Below, piece after piece: positions 1 through 8,200 of a DNA stretch of 14,954 nucleotides (the stretch's first letter is position 1; the number at the start of each line of letters is the position of its first letter). The notes beneath the pieces are model-generated. The model did no database searches and had not been told where the DNA came from. It worked only from the letters and a program-made list of their open reading frames with translations. A program made the position numbers and the translations under genes. Source of the stretch: an uncultured Clostridia bacterium. GTDB lineage: Bacteria > Bacillota > Clostridia > Oscillospirales > Ruminococcaceae. Location: positions 1 to 14,954 of the forward strand of contig CANQZS010000021.1 in the NCBI GenBank assembly GCA_947628385.1. The letters run 5' to 3'.

Positions 1-149
1 CTGAGCTTGCGGAGGGAACCGTGAAGCCTGACTACCGGTGAGATCTTTGTTGTGAAGTGAACGTCGGAGCAGCCGAGAACACGCGCCTCGTCCAGAATTT
101 TGTCAATACTGATGACAACCTTGTCCTGTGGTTTTTTTTCCATATCCAT
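1..149 (-). CDS. pilT: Type IV pilus retraction ATPase PilT, N-terminal fragment (cut by window edge)
   Basis: Only the first 49 codons lie in the window. The reading frame starts at ATG 149, preceded by AAAGGA at 160-165 with a 10-nt spacer. A second in-frame ATG lies two codons on. The protein begins MDMEKKPQDKVV and continues with ILDEARVLGCSDVHF and SPVVRLHGSLRKL. This matches the start of PilT-family secretion ATPases, where an 'A/CSDxH' motif and 'PpvvRlhGxLrxL' form the N-terminal PAS-like domain. PilT hexamers power pilus retraction at the cytoplasmic face of the inner platform. The catalytic Walker motifs lie outside the window, so activity cannot be judged. The gene sits 52 nt downstream of pilB in the same direction, so the two motor genes are probably co-transcribed. 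An A8 run falls in codons 4-7. Confidence 0.85.
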   Translation of the reverse strand, partial: MDMEKKPQDKVVISIDKILDEARVLGCSDVHFTTKISPVVRLHGSLRKL

Positions 150-201
150 AGCTCGCAATTCCTTTCAGGTTTTATTTTTAAACGTACAAAACAGTACGAA
201 A

Positions 202-1890
202 TTATACAGCATATGTAACTCTTACGAGTTCGTCCATGGTGGTAGCGCCCTCCTGAACAAGCTCCGAAACGTTGTCACGAAGCATTTTTGTACCTTGCTC
301 GCGGCAGAGTGCGGAGATCTGATCCACCTTTCCGCCGTTGGCGATAAGAGCGCTCATCTCCGGCGTACAGAGCAGGATCTCATGGATAGCGGTACGTCCG
401 GAATATCCCGTATTATTGCACTTCGGACAGCCGCACGCGTCATAAACGGTGATATGACCGTCAATTCCCATAAGTCTGTCCTCTTCATCGGTGGACATTC
501 TCGGAGTACGACATTCCTTGCAGATCTTTTTAACAAGACGCTGTGCAACTATTCCTATAAGGGAAGTCGCTACCATGTACGGAGCTACGCCCATATCTAC
601 AAGACGTGTTACCGTTGACGGCGCGTCGTTGGTGTGGAGCGTGGAAAGCACCATATGTCCCGTGATAGCGGCACGGATAGCGATCTCGGCAGTTTCTTGG
701 TCACGCATCTCACCGATCATTACTATGTCAGGGTCCTGACGGAGGATAGAACGCAGAGCCGCCGCAAAGGTCATTCCGGCTTTAGCGTTTACCTGACACT
801 GATTGATTCCCTCGATATTCTTTTCGACAGGGTCCTCTACCGTGATAACATTTACGTTAGGCTTTGCGATCTCGCCAAGTGCTGCGTAAAGAGTCGTTGT
901 TTTACCGGAACCTGTAGGACCCGTTACCAGAACAACTCCTTGCGGAACTTTCAGCAGCGAAGCGAATCTTTCGTAGTTATAGGCTGTCATGCCAAGGTCT
1001 GTGATCTTTCTTACGCCCACGTCTCCGGTGGCAAGGATACGTATAACGACCTTTTCCCCGTTTACCGTAGGAAGATTAGATACACGGACGTCTATGGTAG
1101 TTCCGTCAACGACCTGAGTGAAACGTCCGTCCTGAGGGATACGCTTTTCGGCAATGTTCATGCCGCTTACGATCTTAAGACGTGTAACGAGCGAGTTGTG
1201 AACGACGTTTGAAATATTCATCAGCTCTATAAGGTCGCCGTTTACACGTATACGTATACGAGTATGTGTTTTGAACGGCTCGATGTGAATATCCGTTGCG
1301 TCCGCGCGGAAGGAGTTTTCCACGATCGTAGTAGCGAGCTTAACGATAGGCGCGCTGTCGATACGCTCTGCGGATTCCTCGTCGATACCGAAAGCCTCGT
1401 CGTCGGTGAACTGGTTCTCAACGGTGTCGATAAGCGAGGTGGTATTCTGCATTGAATAGCACTTGCCTATAGCCTTGGTGATAGCGGCTTTAGTGGCAAG
1501 CACAGGAACTACGTCCATACCGGTAGTTACCTTAATGTCCTCGAAGATATAGAAGTTTACCGGATCGTGAGTCGCCACGGTAAGTCTCTTACCGGTTATT
1601 TTTATAGCAATGATAGTATGCTTTTTAGCCAGCTGTTCCGGAATTTTCTTTACTGCGTCAACATTTATAACGAATTCCGGATCGCTCAGATCCACAAATG
1701 GAACGTTAAGCTTTTTAGCAAGAATCTGACCGAACTGTGCGTCCGTAACGAATCCCATTTCGATAACGTAGTCACCGAAATATTTTCCCGGGACGTTCTC
1801 TTCTTTTTTCTTGTCAAGGACGGCTTGAAGCTGTTCCTCAGTAATTACGCCCTCATTGACCATATACTGACCTATAGGAATATTTTTCAT
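202..1890 (-). CDS. pilB: Type IV pilus extension ATPase PilB (GspE/PulE family)
   Basis: This 562-aa protein is the cytoplasmic hexameric ATPase that drives pilin polymerisation. Residues about 1-150 form an MshEN/GspE N-terminal domain with two half-motifs, at PIGQYMVNEGVITEEQL (5-21) and YFGDYVIEMGFVT (37-49). An N2 linker domain follows, then the ATPase core. The core has Walker A GPTGSGKT (324-331), Walker B with DPDIVMIGEMRD (386-397), a His box within GHMVLSTLHTNDAP, and a zinc tetracysteine at C457/C460 and C488/C491. Length is normal for PilB. I chose ATG 1890 because GGAG lies 8 nt upstream and the conserved domain begins there. A longer TTG start at 1950 has poor spacing. The gene is divergent from pilD and followed by pilT. 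No strong promoter could be read for it in the 172 nt before the start. Confidence 0.96.
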   Translation of the reverse strand: MKNIPIGQYMVNEGVITEEQLQAVLDKKKEENVPGKYFGDYVIEMGFVTDAQFGQILAKKLNVPFVDLSDPEFVINVDAVKKIPEQLAKKHTIIAIKITGKRLTVATHDPVNFYIFEDIKVTTGMDVVPVLATKAAITKAIGKCYSMQNTTSLIDTVENQFTDDEAFGIDEESAERIDSAPIVKLATTIVENSFRADATDIHIEPFKTHTRIRIRVNGDLIELMNISNVVHNSLVTRLKIVSGMNIAEKRIPQDGRFTQVVDGTTIDVRVSNLPTVNGEKVVIRILATGDVGVRKITDLGMTAYNYERFASLLKVPQGVVLVTGPTGSGKTTTLYAALGEIAKPNVNVITVEDPVEKNIEGINQCQVNAKAGMTFAAALRSILRQDPDIVMIGEMRDQETAEIAIRAAITGHMVLSTLHTNDAPSTVTRLVDMGVAPYMVATSLIGIVAQRLVKKICKECRTPRMSTDEEDRLMGIDGHITVYDACGCPKCNNTGYSGRTAIHEILLCTPEMSALIANGGKVDQISALCREQGTKMLRDNVSELVQEGATTMDELVRVTYAV

Positions 1891-1996
1891 CAGCAAAGCT
1901 CCGTTTCTCCGCAGATTGATATAAAGCAAGTGGGGATTTCCCTGCGGCAAAATCCTTTTATGTAAACATCATTTAAGATGCTACAATCATTAGGTA

Positions 1997-2025
1997 TTGA
2001 AATTTTCAAAAAAATATGTTAAGAT
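1997..2025 (+). promoter_or_regulatory. Sigma-A-type promoter of pilD with extended -10
   Basis: A -35 TTGAAA at 1997-2002 is followed by a 17-nt spacer and a -10 TAAGAT at 2020-2025, preceded by TG at 2017-2018. Transcription would start near 2032, and an AAGGAG ribosome binding site at 2048-2053 stands 9 nt before the pilD ATG. The -35 lies inside the near-palindrome TTGAAATTTTCAA (1997-2009), so an identical TTGAAA also faces pilB on the other strand, although no good -10 follows it there. Confidence 0.6.
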
Positions 2026-2062
2026 ATAAATATCGAATTTTCATATCAAGGAGTGTATCGCT

Positions 2063-3055
2063 ATGGATCTTGAACTGATAAGCACCATATTTGTGCGTGT
2101 TATGGCATTTTTGTTCGGAATAACAATAGGAAGTTTCCTGAACGTCTGTATCTACAGGCTTCCCGTGGGGGAATCGCTCACTAAGAAAAATTCTCACTGC
2201 ATGACCTGCGGAACGCCTATAAAATGGTATGACCTGATACCGATATTCAGCTGGCTGTTTTTAAGGGGAAAATGCCGCGCCTGCGGCTCTAAGATCTCCG
2301 GAAGATATATTCTTGTAGAAAGCCTTACCGGAATACTTTTTGTAATGACATTCTGGAGATTTGACGTAGTTCTCAGCGGGCTTATCTATCCTGCTCTGCT
2401 CTGTCTGTTCCTTGCGGGACTCATCGTCATAGGCTTTGAGGATTACGACACACAGGAAATGACCGTGGGCGTGCTCATATATCTGACGGTGACGGCTGGC
2501 GTCACAAGAGTTCTGACCGCTGTTGATGAAAAGATGTTCCGTGCCTGTGAGATCTCACTTGAGGACGGATTTATAGGAATGTTTGCCGTAAGCGTTCCTT
2601 TTCTGCTGATCGGATTTGTAATAACGCCTTTGATATGCAGGATCGCTGACAGCGACCGCCGTTCCGCGAGGAAAATAAGAAAGCGTTTAAAGACCGAAAA
2701 GCTCGACAGATCCGAGGAGCAAAAGCTTGAAAAGACTCTTGAAAGGCTTAACGAAGCTATCGGAGAAAAGTCTCCGGTTTTCGGCTTCGGAATGGGAGAC
2801 GTTATACTTATGGCTGCCGGAGGACTTATGTACGGCTGGAAAGCCGCTGTTTTCGCAGCGTTTACAGCGATAATCCTCGGCGCGGTATATGCCGCCGTTC
2901 TTAAATACAAGGCTTCCTGCGGTGACGGAGAAAACGTCAAAGCGTTTGCTTTTGGACCGTTCCTCACCATTGGTCTTGGGATAGCTTCATTCTGCGGCAA
3001 TAGTCTTGTAGATATGTACATTAATTATGTTGTTACGTCAATGCACCTGAGCTAA
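2063..3055 (+). CDS. pilD: Prepilin peptidase / N-methyltransferase PilD (A24 family)
   Basis: This 330-aa polytopic membrane protein cleaves the leader of type IV prepilins after the conserved Gly and methylates the new N-terminus. The N-terminal part has GSFLNVCIYRLP (23-34) and the cytoplasmic zinc tetracysteine C46/C49 and C71/C74, as in bacterial PilD with the methylase-associated domain. The two aspartates expected for an A24 aspartic protease are D127, in FEDYDTQEM, and D246, in GMGD. The usual Pro-Asp after the first motif is replaced by Thr-Val. Residues about 195-238 form a long charged Lys/Glu-rich segment between membrane helices, larger than typical. It is the only + strand gene here. 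It faces the minor-pilin operon and is divergent from pilB. Its substrates are probably the pilins of this cluster and an unseen major pilin. Confidence 0.95.
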   Translation: MDLELISTIFVRVMAFLFGITIGSFLNVCIYRLPVGESLTKKNSHCMTCGTPIKWYDLIPIFSWLFLRGKCRACGSKISGRYILVESLTGILFVMTFWRFDVVLSGLIYPALLCLFLAGLIVIGFEDYDTQEMTVGVLIYLTVTAGVTRVLTAVDEKMFRACEISLEDGFIGMFAVSVPFLLIGFVITPLICRIADSDRRSARKIRKRLKTEKLDRSEEQKLEKTLERLNEAIGEKSPVFGFGMGDVILMAAGGLMYGWKAAVFAAFTAIILGAVYAAVLKYKASCGDGENVKAFAFGPFLTIGLGIASFCGNSLVDMYINYVVTSMHLS

Positions 3056-3058
3056 GGA

Positions 3059-3103
3059 ACCGAATATCAAGCGGGCGGGATCATCTCGCCCGCTTTTTTC
3101 GGT
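3059..3103 (+). terminator. Rho-independent terminator of pilD, possibly bidirectional
   Basis: Stem AGCGGGCG (3070-3077) pairs perfectly with CGCCCGCT (3087-3094) and runs into T6 (3094-3099), four nt after the pilD stop is passed and in the right place to end pilD. ACCGAA (3059-3064) can pair with TTCGGT (3098-3103) as an outer stem. Read leftward, the same hairpin follows the pilW-like gene, but the tract after it (TTGATATT) is weaker. It therefore probably serves both convergent units, with the + strand direction stronger. Confidence 0.85.
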
Positions 3104-3136
3104 GTTTAATGTGTTTACCGGAATAAAACTTTCGTA

Positions 3137-4693
3137 TTATTTACCAAAATCTATACCGTACTTCTTCCAAAATTCATATGCACCGTCTCCGGTATTGCCA
3201 ACCTGCCTTGAATCTTTATTTGTACCTTCTCCCCAATTAAGATTGAGTGCATCTGTTCCTGTAGATTGACCTTCCTGATACTCAAATACCGTATTACCCC
3301 ATTTATGAATTTGGAAAGTAACTGTACCATATTCATCTGAAGTAAATGTTACAATATCACCATTCTGACTGAAAGACCATACATTAGGATCATATTTAAG
3401 ATTCCAATTTGCTCCCTCAGAAGAGTTGCCTGATGCGCTGGTATTTGGATTAGGATTAGATGGAGGAGTTGCTGCACCATTCGGACCGCTGTTACCGCTT
3501 GGAGGTGGTGTAGGCTCAGTCTCAGTCGGAGTAGTCTCCGACGGCTCAGTTTCCTCAGGTGGCTCAGTTTCCTCAGGTGGCTCAGTTTCCTCAGGAGGCT
3601 CCGTTTCCTTAGGAGGCTCAGTTTCCTTAGGAGGCTCAGTTTCCTCTTCCTTAGGCGGATTTTTATCCTCAGGCTTGGAGGGATTACTATCCTCAGGCTT
3701 AGAAGGATTTTTATTTGTATTATCGTCCGGAGTAGGTGTAGGATTAGCCGGATTAGGTGATCCTGTGCCGCCGGTATTGCCGCCGAACGCACCGCCGTCA
3801 CCCTTAGCTTCGGGAAGTCCTTTGGTATCATCGCCTTCAAGATATACAATGTATATATTCGAGCTTGGAGTCTTTCCTCCGGGGTTCACGCTGGTGTCTC
3901 TGGAGTAGAATTTCAGGTTGCTTGCTGATGATTTGTCAGCGCCGCCGTAAAGATCGAACACTCCGCACGCAGCCAAGGATTTGCCGTTTACGCTTGACGT
4001 AAGATTAGGGCAGATGACCAGTCCGTCGGTAGCGACTACCTGATTTCCCTTGCCAATGCTGCGGGCGCCGTATTCCATATTAGAAGCTACTACTACCTCT
4101 ATGCCGTCGGCAGCGTTCCAGTCCTCGACCTTGATACCTGCGGGAGGCTTGATAGTAACGTAATAATCTCCGTTGCCATAGTAAGCCTCGCCGAGAGCCA
4201 TACGGCACTTATTTGCAAATGCCAAGCTCTCATAAGTATTATCAAGAGGCTCTACCTGACCGGCGCGTACGACTTCTTTTCGTCTGATAAGTCTGCCTGT
4301 TCTTGCCTTGCCGCCGTACATAAAAGCTCCGGGCTTCATATTAACAACGATGACCTCGGCTTTCTTTTTGATAGTGTCCCTGATAGTATTCGCCATGGGA
4401 TCGGTCGGATCTACTCCTGCCGCAGCGATATAAGCGTCAGCAAACGTATCGGCAGCGTCCTCAATATCTTTTACCTCGGTATAGATACCAAGATCGGTGC
4501 AGTACCTGATAGATTCGGTTATATACTGTACAATACCGTTCTGAGCTGTTCTCTGGCTTTCGATAAGGGTCGAATCTACATATGTCTCGCGTATAGGCTT
4601 GAACATCTGCATTATTCCCGCCATAAGGATAGTCAATATCGCCATGACAACGATCAGCTCAATAAGGGTAAATCCTTTAAGAACTTTTTTCAT
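3137..4693 (-). CDS. PilW/GspJ-like minor type IV pilin with Pro/Thr/Glu linker and C-terminal domain
   Basis: This 518-aa prepilin is last in the operon. It has a class III leader MKKVLKG cut before FTLIE, with the mature Glu5 present, then a hydrophobic helix (residues 8-31). An N-terminal pilin body reaches to about 300. Residues about 305-427 are a disordered Asn/Pro/Thr/Glu linker with six 6-residue repeats of the TEPPEE/K type. A separate domain of about 91 residues (428-518) holds five Trp and ends in the stop codon. Position after PilX- and PilV-like genes and the long pilin body suggest a PilW/GspJ role in the tip-initiation complex, which is inference. The start has AAGGAGGT 8 nt upstream, and this site overlaps the stop codon of the preceding gene, which suggests translational coupling. 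The C-terminal domain is AT-rich compared with the pilin body. I do not recognise its family. Confidence 0.85.
   Translation of the reverse strand: MKKVLKGFTLIELIVVMAILTILMAGIMQMFKPIRETYVDSTLIESQRTAQNGIVQYITESIRYCTDLGIYTEVKDIEDAADTFADAYIAAAGVDPTDPMANTIRDTIKKKAEVIVVNMKPGAFMYGGKARTGRLIRRKEVVRAGQVEPLDNTYESLAFANKCRMALGEAYYGNGDYYVTIKPPAGIKVEDWNAADGIEVVVASNMEYGARSIGKGNQVVATDGLVICPNLTSSVNGKSLAACGVFDLYGGADKSSASNLKFYSRDTSVNPGGKTPSSNIYIVYLEGDDTKGLPEAKGDGGAFGGNTGGTGSPNPANPTPTPDDNTNKNPSKPEDSNPSKPEDKNPPKEEETEPPKETEPPKETEPPEETEPPEETEPPEETEPSETTPTETEPTPPPSGNSGPNGAATPPSNPNPNTSASGNSSEGANWNLKYDPNVWSFSQNGDIVTFTSDEYGTVTFQIHKWGNTVFEYQEGQSTGTDALNLNWGEGTNKDSRQVGNTGDGAYEFWKKYGIDFGK
3543..3650 (-). repeat. Six tandem 18-bp repeats encoding TEPPEE/TEPPKE linker
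   Basis: Six consecutive 18-nt units based on GGCTCAGTTTCCTCAGGT (+ strand) lie at 3543-3650. The first five are near-identical and the last diverges in its final third. They encode the Glu-Thr-Glu-Pro-Pro linker of the PilW-like pilin. Such repeats expand and contract by slippage in steps that keep the frame. Confidence 0.9.
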
Positions 4694-4707
4694 GGAACCG
4701 TACCTCC

Positions 4708-5217
4708 TTATCTTGCGCCCAAGACATACTTATATCTCAGGTTATCCGGCTTTTCATCATAAACACCGTTTTCGTAGCCGGAGTCGTTTGAATCCCTGTC
4801 TCCGCGGTCACGGCTCTGCAGAACGTAAATATTTACCGGATAGCTGTAGCTGTTTCCTTTTGCATGAGCAGGTGCGGCGTCAGTTTCGCTATTATAGCTG
4901 CTTATGATCTTTACAAATGATTTGTTTGAAGATGAAGCCTGCTGCATCGTTCCCGAGCCTGAGGTGCTTCCCCCTCTGTGAGGGGGAACGCCCGCAGTAT
5001 CGCCGGTAAAGTTATACTTTACGCTTATAGTTTCGGAATCGGTATAGCTTTCAACATATTTCATCTGATAAGCAAGACTTGTGTTCACAAGGTGATTCAT
5101 GTTATTCCTTGCAGCTACTCTTGCGTAGATCTGCGCCATGGTAAGGGAAGCTATACCAAGTATCGCCAGAGCAACAAGACATTCAATAAGTGTAAAACCC
5201 TTTAAAGTTTTTTTCAT
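4708..5217 (-). CDS. PilV/GspI-like minor type IV pilin
   Basis: This 169-aa prepilin has the leader MKKTLKG and cleavage before FTLIE, with mature Glu5, followed by the hydrophobic helix IECLVALAILGIASLTM typical of GspI/PilV-like minor pilins. The rest is a short polar body with no recognised domain and a Gly/Ser-rich stretch at about 79-90. The start ATG at 5217 has a strong AAGGAGGG (5224-5231) that overlaps the stop codon of the upstream gene. Only 14 nt separate this gene from the downstream PilW-like pilin. Expected role: membrane-embedded prepilin that joins a PilX-V-W style tip complex after PilD processing. It could instead be a low-abundance structural pilin, but its position between two larger minor pilins favours the tip role. 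Confidence 0.88.
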   Translation of the reverse strand: MKKTLKGFTLIECLVALAILGIASLTMAQIYARVAARNNMNHLVNTSLAYQMKYVESYTDSETISVKYNFTGDTAGVPPHRGGSTSGSGTMQQASSSNKSFVKIISSYNSETDAAPAHAKGNSYSYPVNIYVLQSRDRGDRDSNDSGYENGVYDEKPDNLRYKYVLGAR

Positions 5218-5229
5218 AGCTATCCCTCC

Positions 5230-8200
5230 TTAATTTCTTGCATATCTGTAGATGTTCCAGTTGAATATAGGATCGCCCGGAGTTATAGGATCGTCGTCGT
5301 TTGAAATGTATGCAACACCGTTGTTGTTGCTGGTCGTATATGATTTACATATAAGCGATCCTACAGCCCAGAAGCCGCCGCCCATATCAAGCTTTTTGTC
5401 ATTATAGAATGTATTGCTGAACTGGAAACCATTGTTTACATTGTAGTATACATCTGCAAACGGGAAGTACATATGCGCTGCAATAAAGCTGTCCTCAGAA
5501 TAAATATTTATATTCTTGACAGCATCGCCGGCATACATATATACCCTTGGCGTAGGAGTCGGATTTGAGCTGCTTCCAAGACGGATCTCGCTGCTCTTCA
5601 TTGCTTTCAGAATATCGAGCGTTGTGATATTGAAGCCCTGACCGCTTGCGGTCTGTCCTAAATTATACGTATCCTTTCCGTCAGGCATAAGCAGCTTTAC
5701 GTTGCCGTCGCCTACAACTACAAAGTAGCCCATTACGGCGCTGGTATCACTTGGCTGTCCGAGCTGTAGCGTTATATCGTTCTCAGCATAGATAACAACG
5801 GGATTTGACGGTACCTTACCATTGCTCGGTCCATATACATTACCGTTTTTCAGATAACCGTTTCCGTCAATAACGCCGCTTATTGAGGTTATACCCAAGG
5901 CAGCAAGCTGATCCTTATATCCCTTAAATTTTTCATCATTTTCATAATCCGATACCGATTTTACCTGTACCTCGTTCTGGCACTCAGAAACCAACAGACT
6001 GCTGTCGGATACATTTGCCTTTTCAGCACCTCTGATATAGGAATTCAAAAAGTCCTCCATTGCCTGATCGTACTCGGTCTGTACGGTAGCAAGCGCAAGC
6101 TTTTTAGCCTCATCAGCATATTTCTTATCAATCTTGTAATTCTCGTCCCAAGGACCTTGGTAGCCATAATCCGTACAGTTAGAATCATTGATAACGCCCA
6201 AAGCGATATTTCCTATGTTCGCGGGGTTTGCAGCCGGTCTCTTGTCTCCCTCCCAGTTTAACCACTGTTCCGGAACATTTGCTAACTGCGCATTTATTTC
6301 GGCTTCAGACAAAAAAACTGAAATGTTCGGATATTCCGGAAGATTCGGGTCAATATCGCCATTTTTTCCTGCATCAGGGGTTTCATCAACGAATGTATTT
6401 ACATCTTCGTCAAGTATCTTATTGTAAAGCGAACGCTCGGTATCGAGCTTGAATGTTGTTTCACCGCCTTGTCCGGCAAGATTCTGATGCAGGTCAAATT
6501 CTTTCTTGAAGTCAGCCGTCATGGTATATGCGCTCGGATTTTCATAACCTGTCTGTATAGGTGTAGCAAATGTATTTGTCGGTCCGTTATTTACAGTGAG
6601 GATAGTTCCGTTTGTCTGTCCGGTAAGAGTGTCCGGACCTGTATACTTGAAATATTCGATCGCACCGGCAGGACCAATGCCCGGGTCAACAGGGAGGTAG
6701 AAACCGCCGTTTGAGCATATTGAAAGGTTCTGACCCCATGTATTCATAAAGCCCTCAAGATTGATATTTCCGTTTACCCAATCTATGGCATCGCTTGGCA
6801 GTATACCGGTCATTAAATTTCCGCTTGAATCTACCAGAGTTACGTCATTTGTGTAGACCGTATCCATAAACGTCGGCGCAGATGAATTATTCATGGGAAC
6901 AAAATTCTCACAGAACATTTTCGTATAGTATGTTGCGCCGTTTGCATTGTTTGCAAAGGTAATGTTTTTAGCAACTACGTTGGCAGTTTTTCCGGCTGAT
7001 GAAAAGCTTCCGGCATTACTGAATGTCATAGTACCGTCAACATAGATGACCGAACCGGCTTCCTCGAATTTAAGCCTTTCATTAGGCACCTGATCCGTAA
7101 GTGTAAGATCGCCTCTTATGGTGTAAACGGTATCCTTTAAGAAGTAAACGCTTCTCGGAGAAGCAAAGCCAAGGCTTCCGTGAATATAAAGATTACCGGT
7201 AACAGTTGAGTTCTCTTCAATATCAAAGCTTGACAAAGCACTACCGCCGCCGATGATGATCGTACCGGAATCACCGGAAACACCGCTCATGGAGGTTACA
7301 GCCTGACTGGAGTTTGTCTTGACTCCCTCTCGGGTGTCATAGTAAACTACCGCACTGCCCTCAACGCCCATAAATGTACTTTTTGCAGTGACCTTAAGGC
7401 GTATAAGATCCTTTGCACGGTTGCCTTCTCTTATTGAAGTAAGAAGATCTTCTTTCTTGAATTTGCCCTCAACAATGACGTTTGAGGAGTCGTTCTTATC
7501 AACGATCTTGACATCTACTCCGCTGGTGCTGTTATATATAGCTTGGAAGATCGCGTTAGGGCCTCCGTCGCTCTGGATCTTTTCATACAGGCAGTTATCT
7601 CCCGTATGTGAATGCTTGGTTTCTTTCTGTGTTTCGGGATCAAACTGTGCAATAGCGTCAAACGCCGCACCGTTTGCTCCGCCGAAATTATAGAATCTCT
7701 GCTCCACCTCAACGGTAATATTTACAAGCTGCTCCGTATTAGCGGAATTCGTATCAACAAATTTGCCGTAGTCATTTGAGCCGTCGCTTATCGTAGGCAT
7801 TACTACAGTATATTCGATCGAATAAAGACCGTTATTTGAAACGCTGTAGTTCTTGGCTTCCGGATCATTGCTGCCGTTTTTGTAATCATTGAGCGTAATA
7901 TTTGAAGCCGCTCCGGCGTCGTTCAGCGCATGGAGCTTATAAAGTTCCAGCTCCATAGCGAAGCCCTGCTTTATATCTGTCAAAGGAGATACTGTTCCTG
8001 TGGCAGCGTCCAAAGTATATTGGTACTGTCTTCTTGCGCCGGAATCATCATAAGCATAATACTTGCTGTCGTTAAGAATATTCTGCGTGAATACGTCAAG
8101 CGCAGAGCGGGCAGTATAGTATGCCTGATTCTCTTCATACTTTGTGAAGATACGCTGGTTTGCCGTGGTAACGACCGTCAGCGTAGCCATAAGCATAATG

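Noticed and set aside
100..618. + strand frame of 172 codons over the pilB 3' end
   Set aside because: It spans the pilT-pilB junction antisense to well-supported genes and resembles no known protein.
1891..1950. Longer pilB starting at TTG 1950
   Set aside because: The AAAAGGA before it is only 2 nt away, the extra 20 residues do not match the domain, and ATG 1890 has a well-spaced GGAG.
2443..3021. - strand frame of 192 codons opposite pilD
   Set aside because: Antisense shadow of pilD; Ser/Pro/Ile-rich translation and no ribosome binding site.
3426..3908. + strand frame rich in Gly/Ser/Val repeats
   Set aside because: It is the antisense reading of the Pro/Thr/Glu linker of the PilW-like pilin; no start signal.
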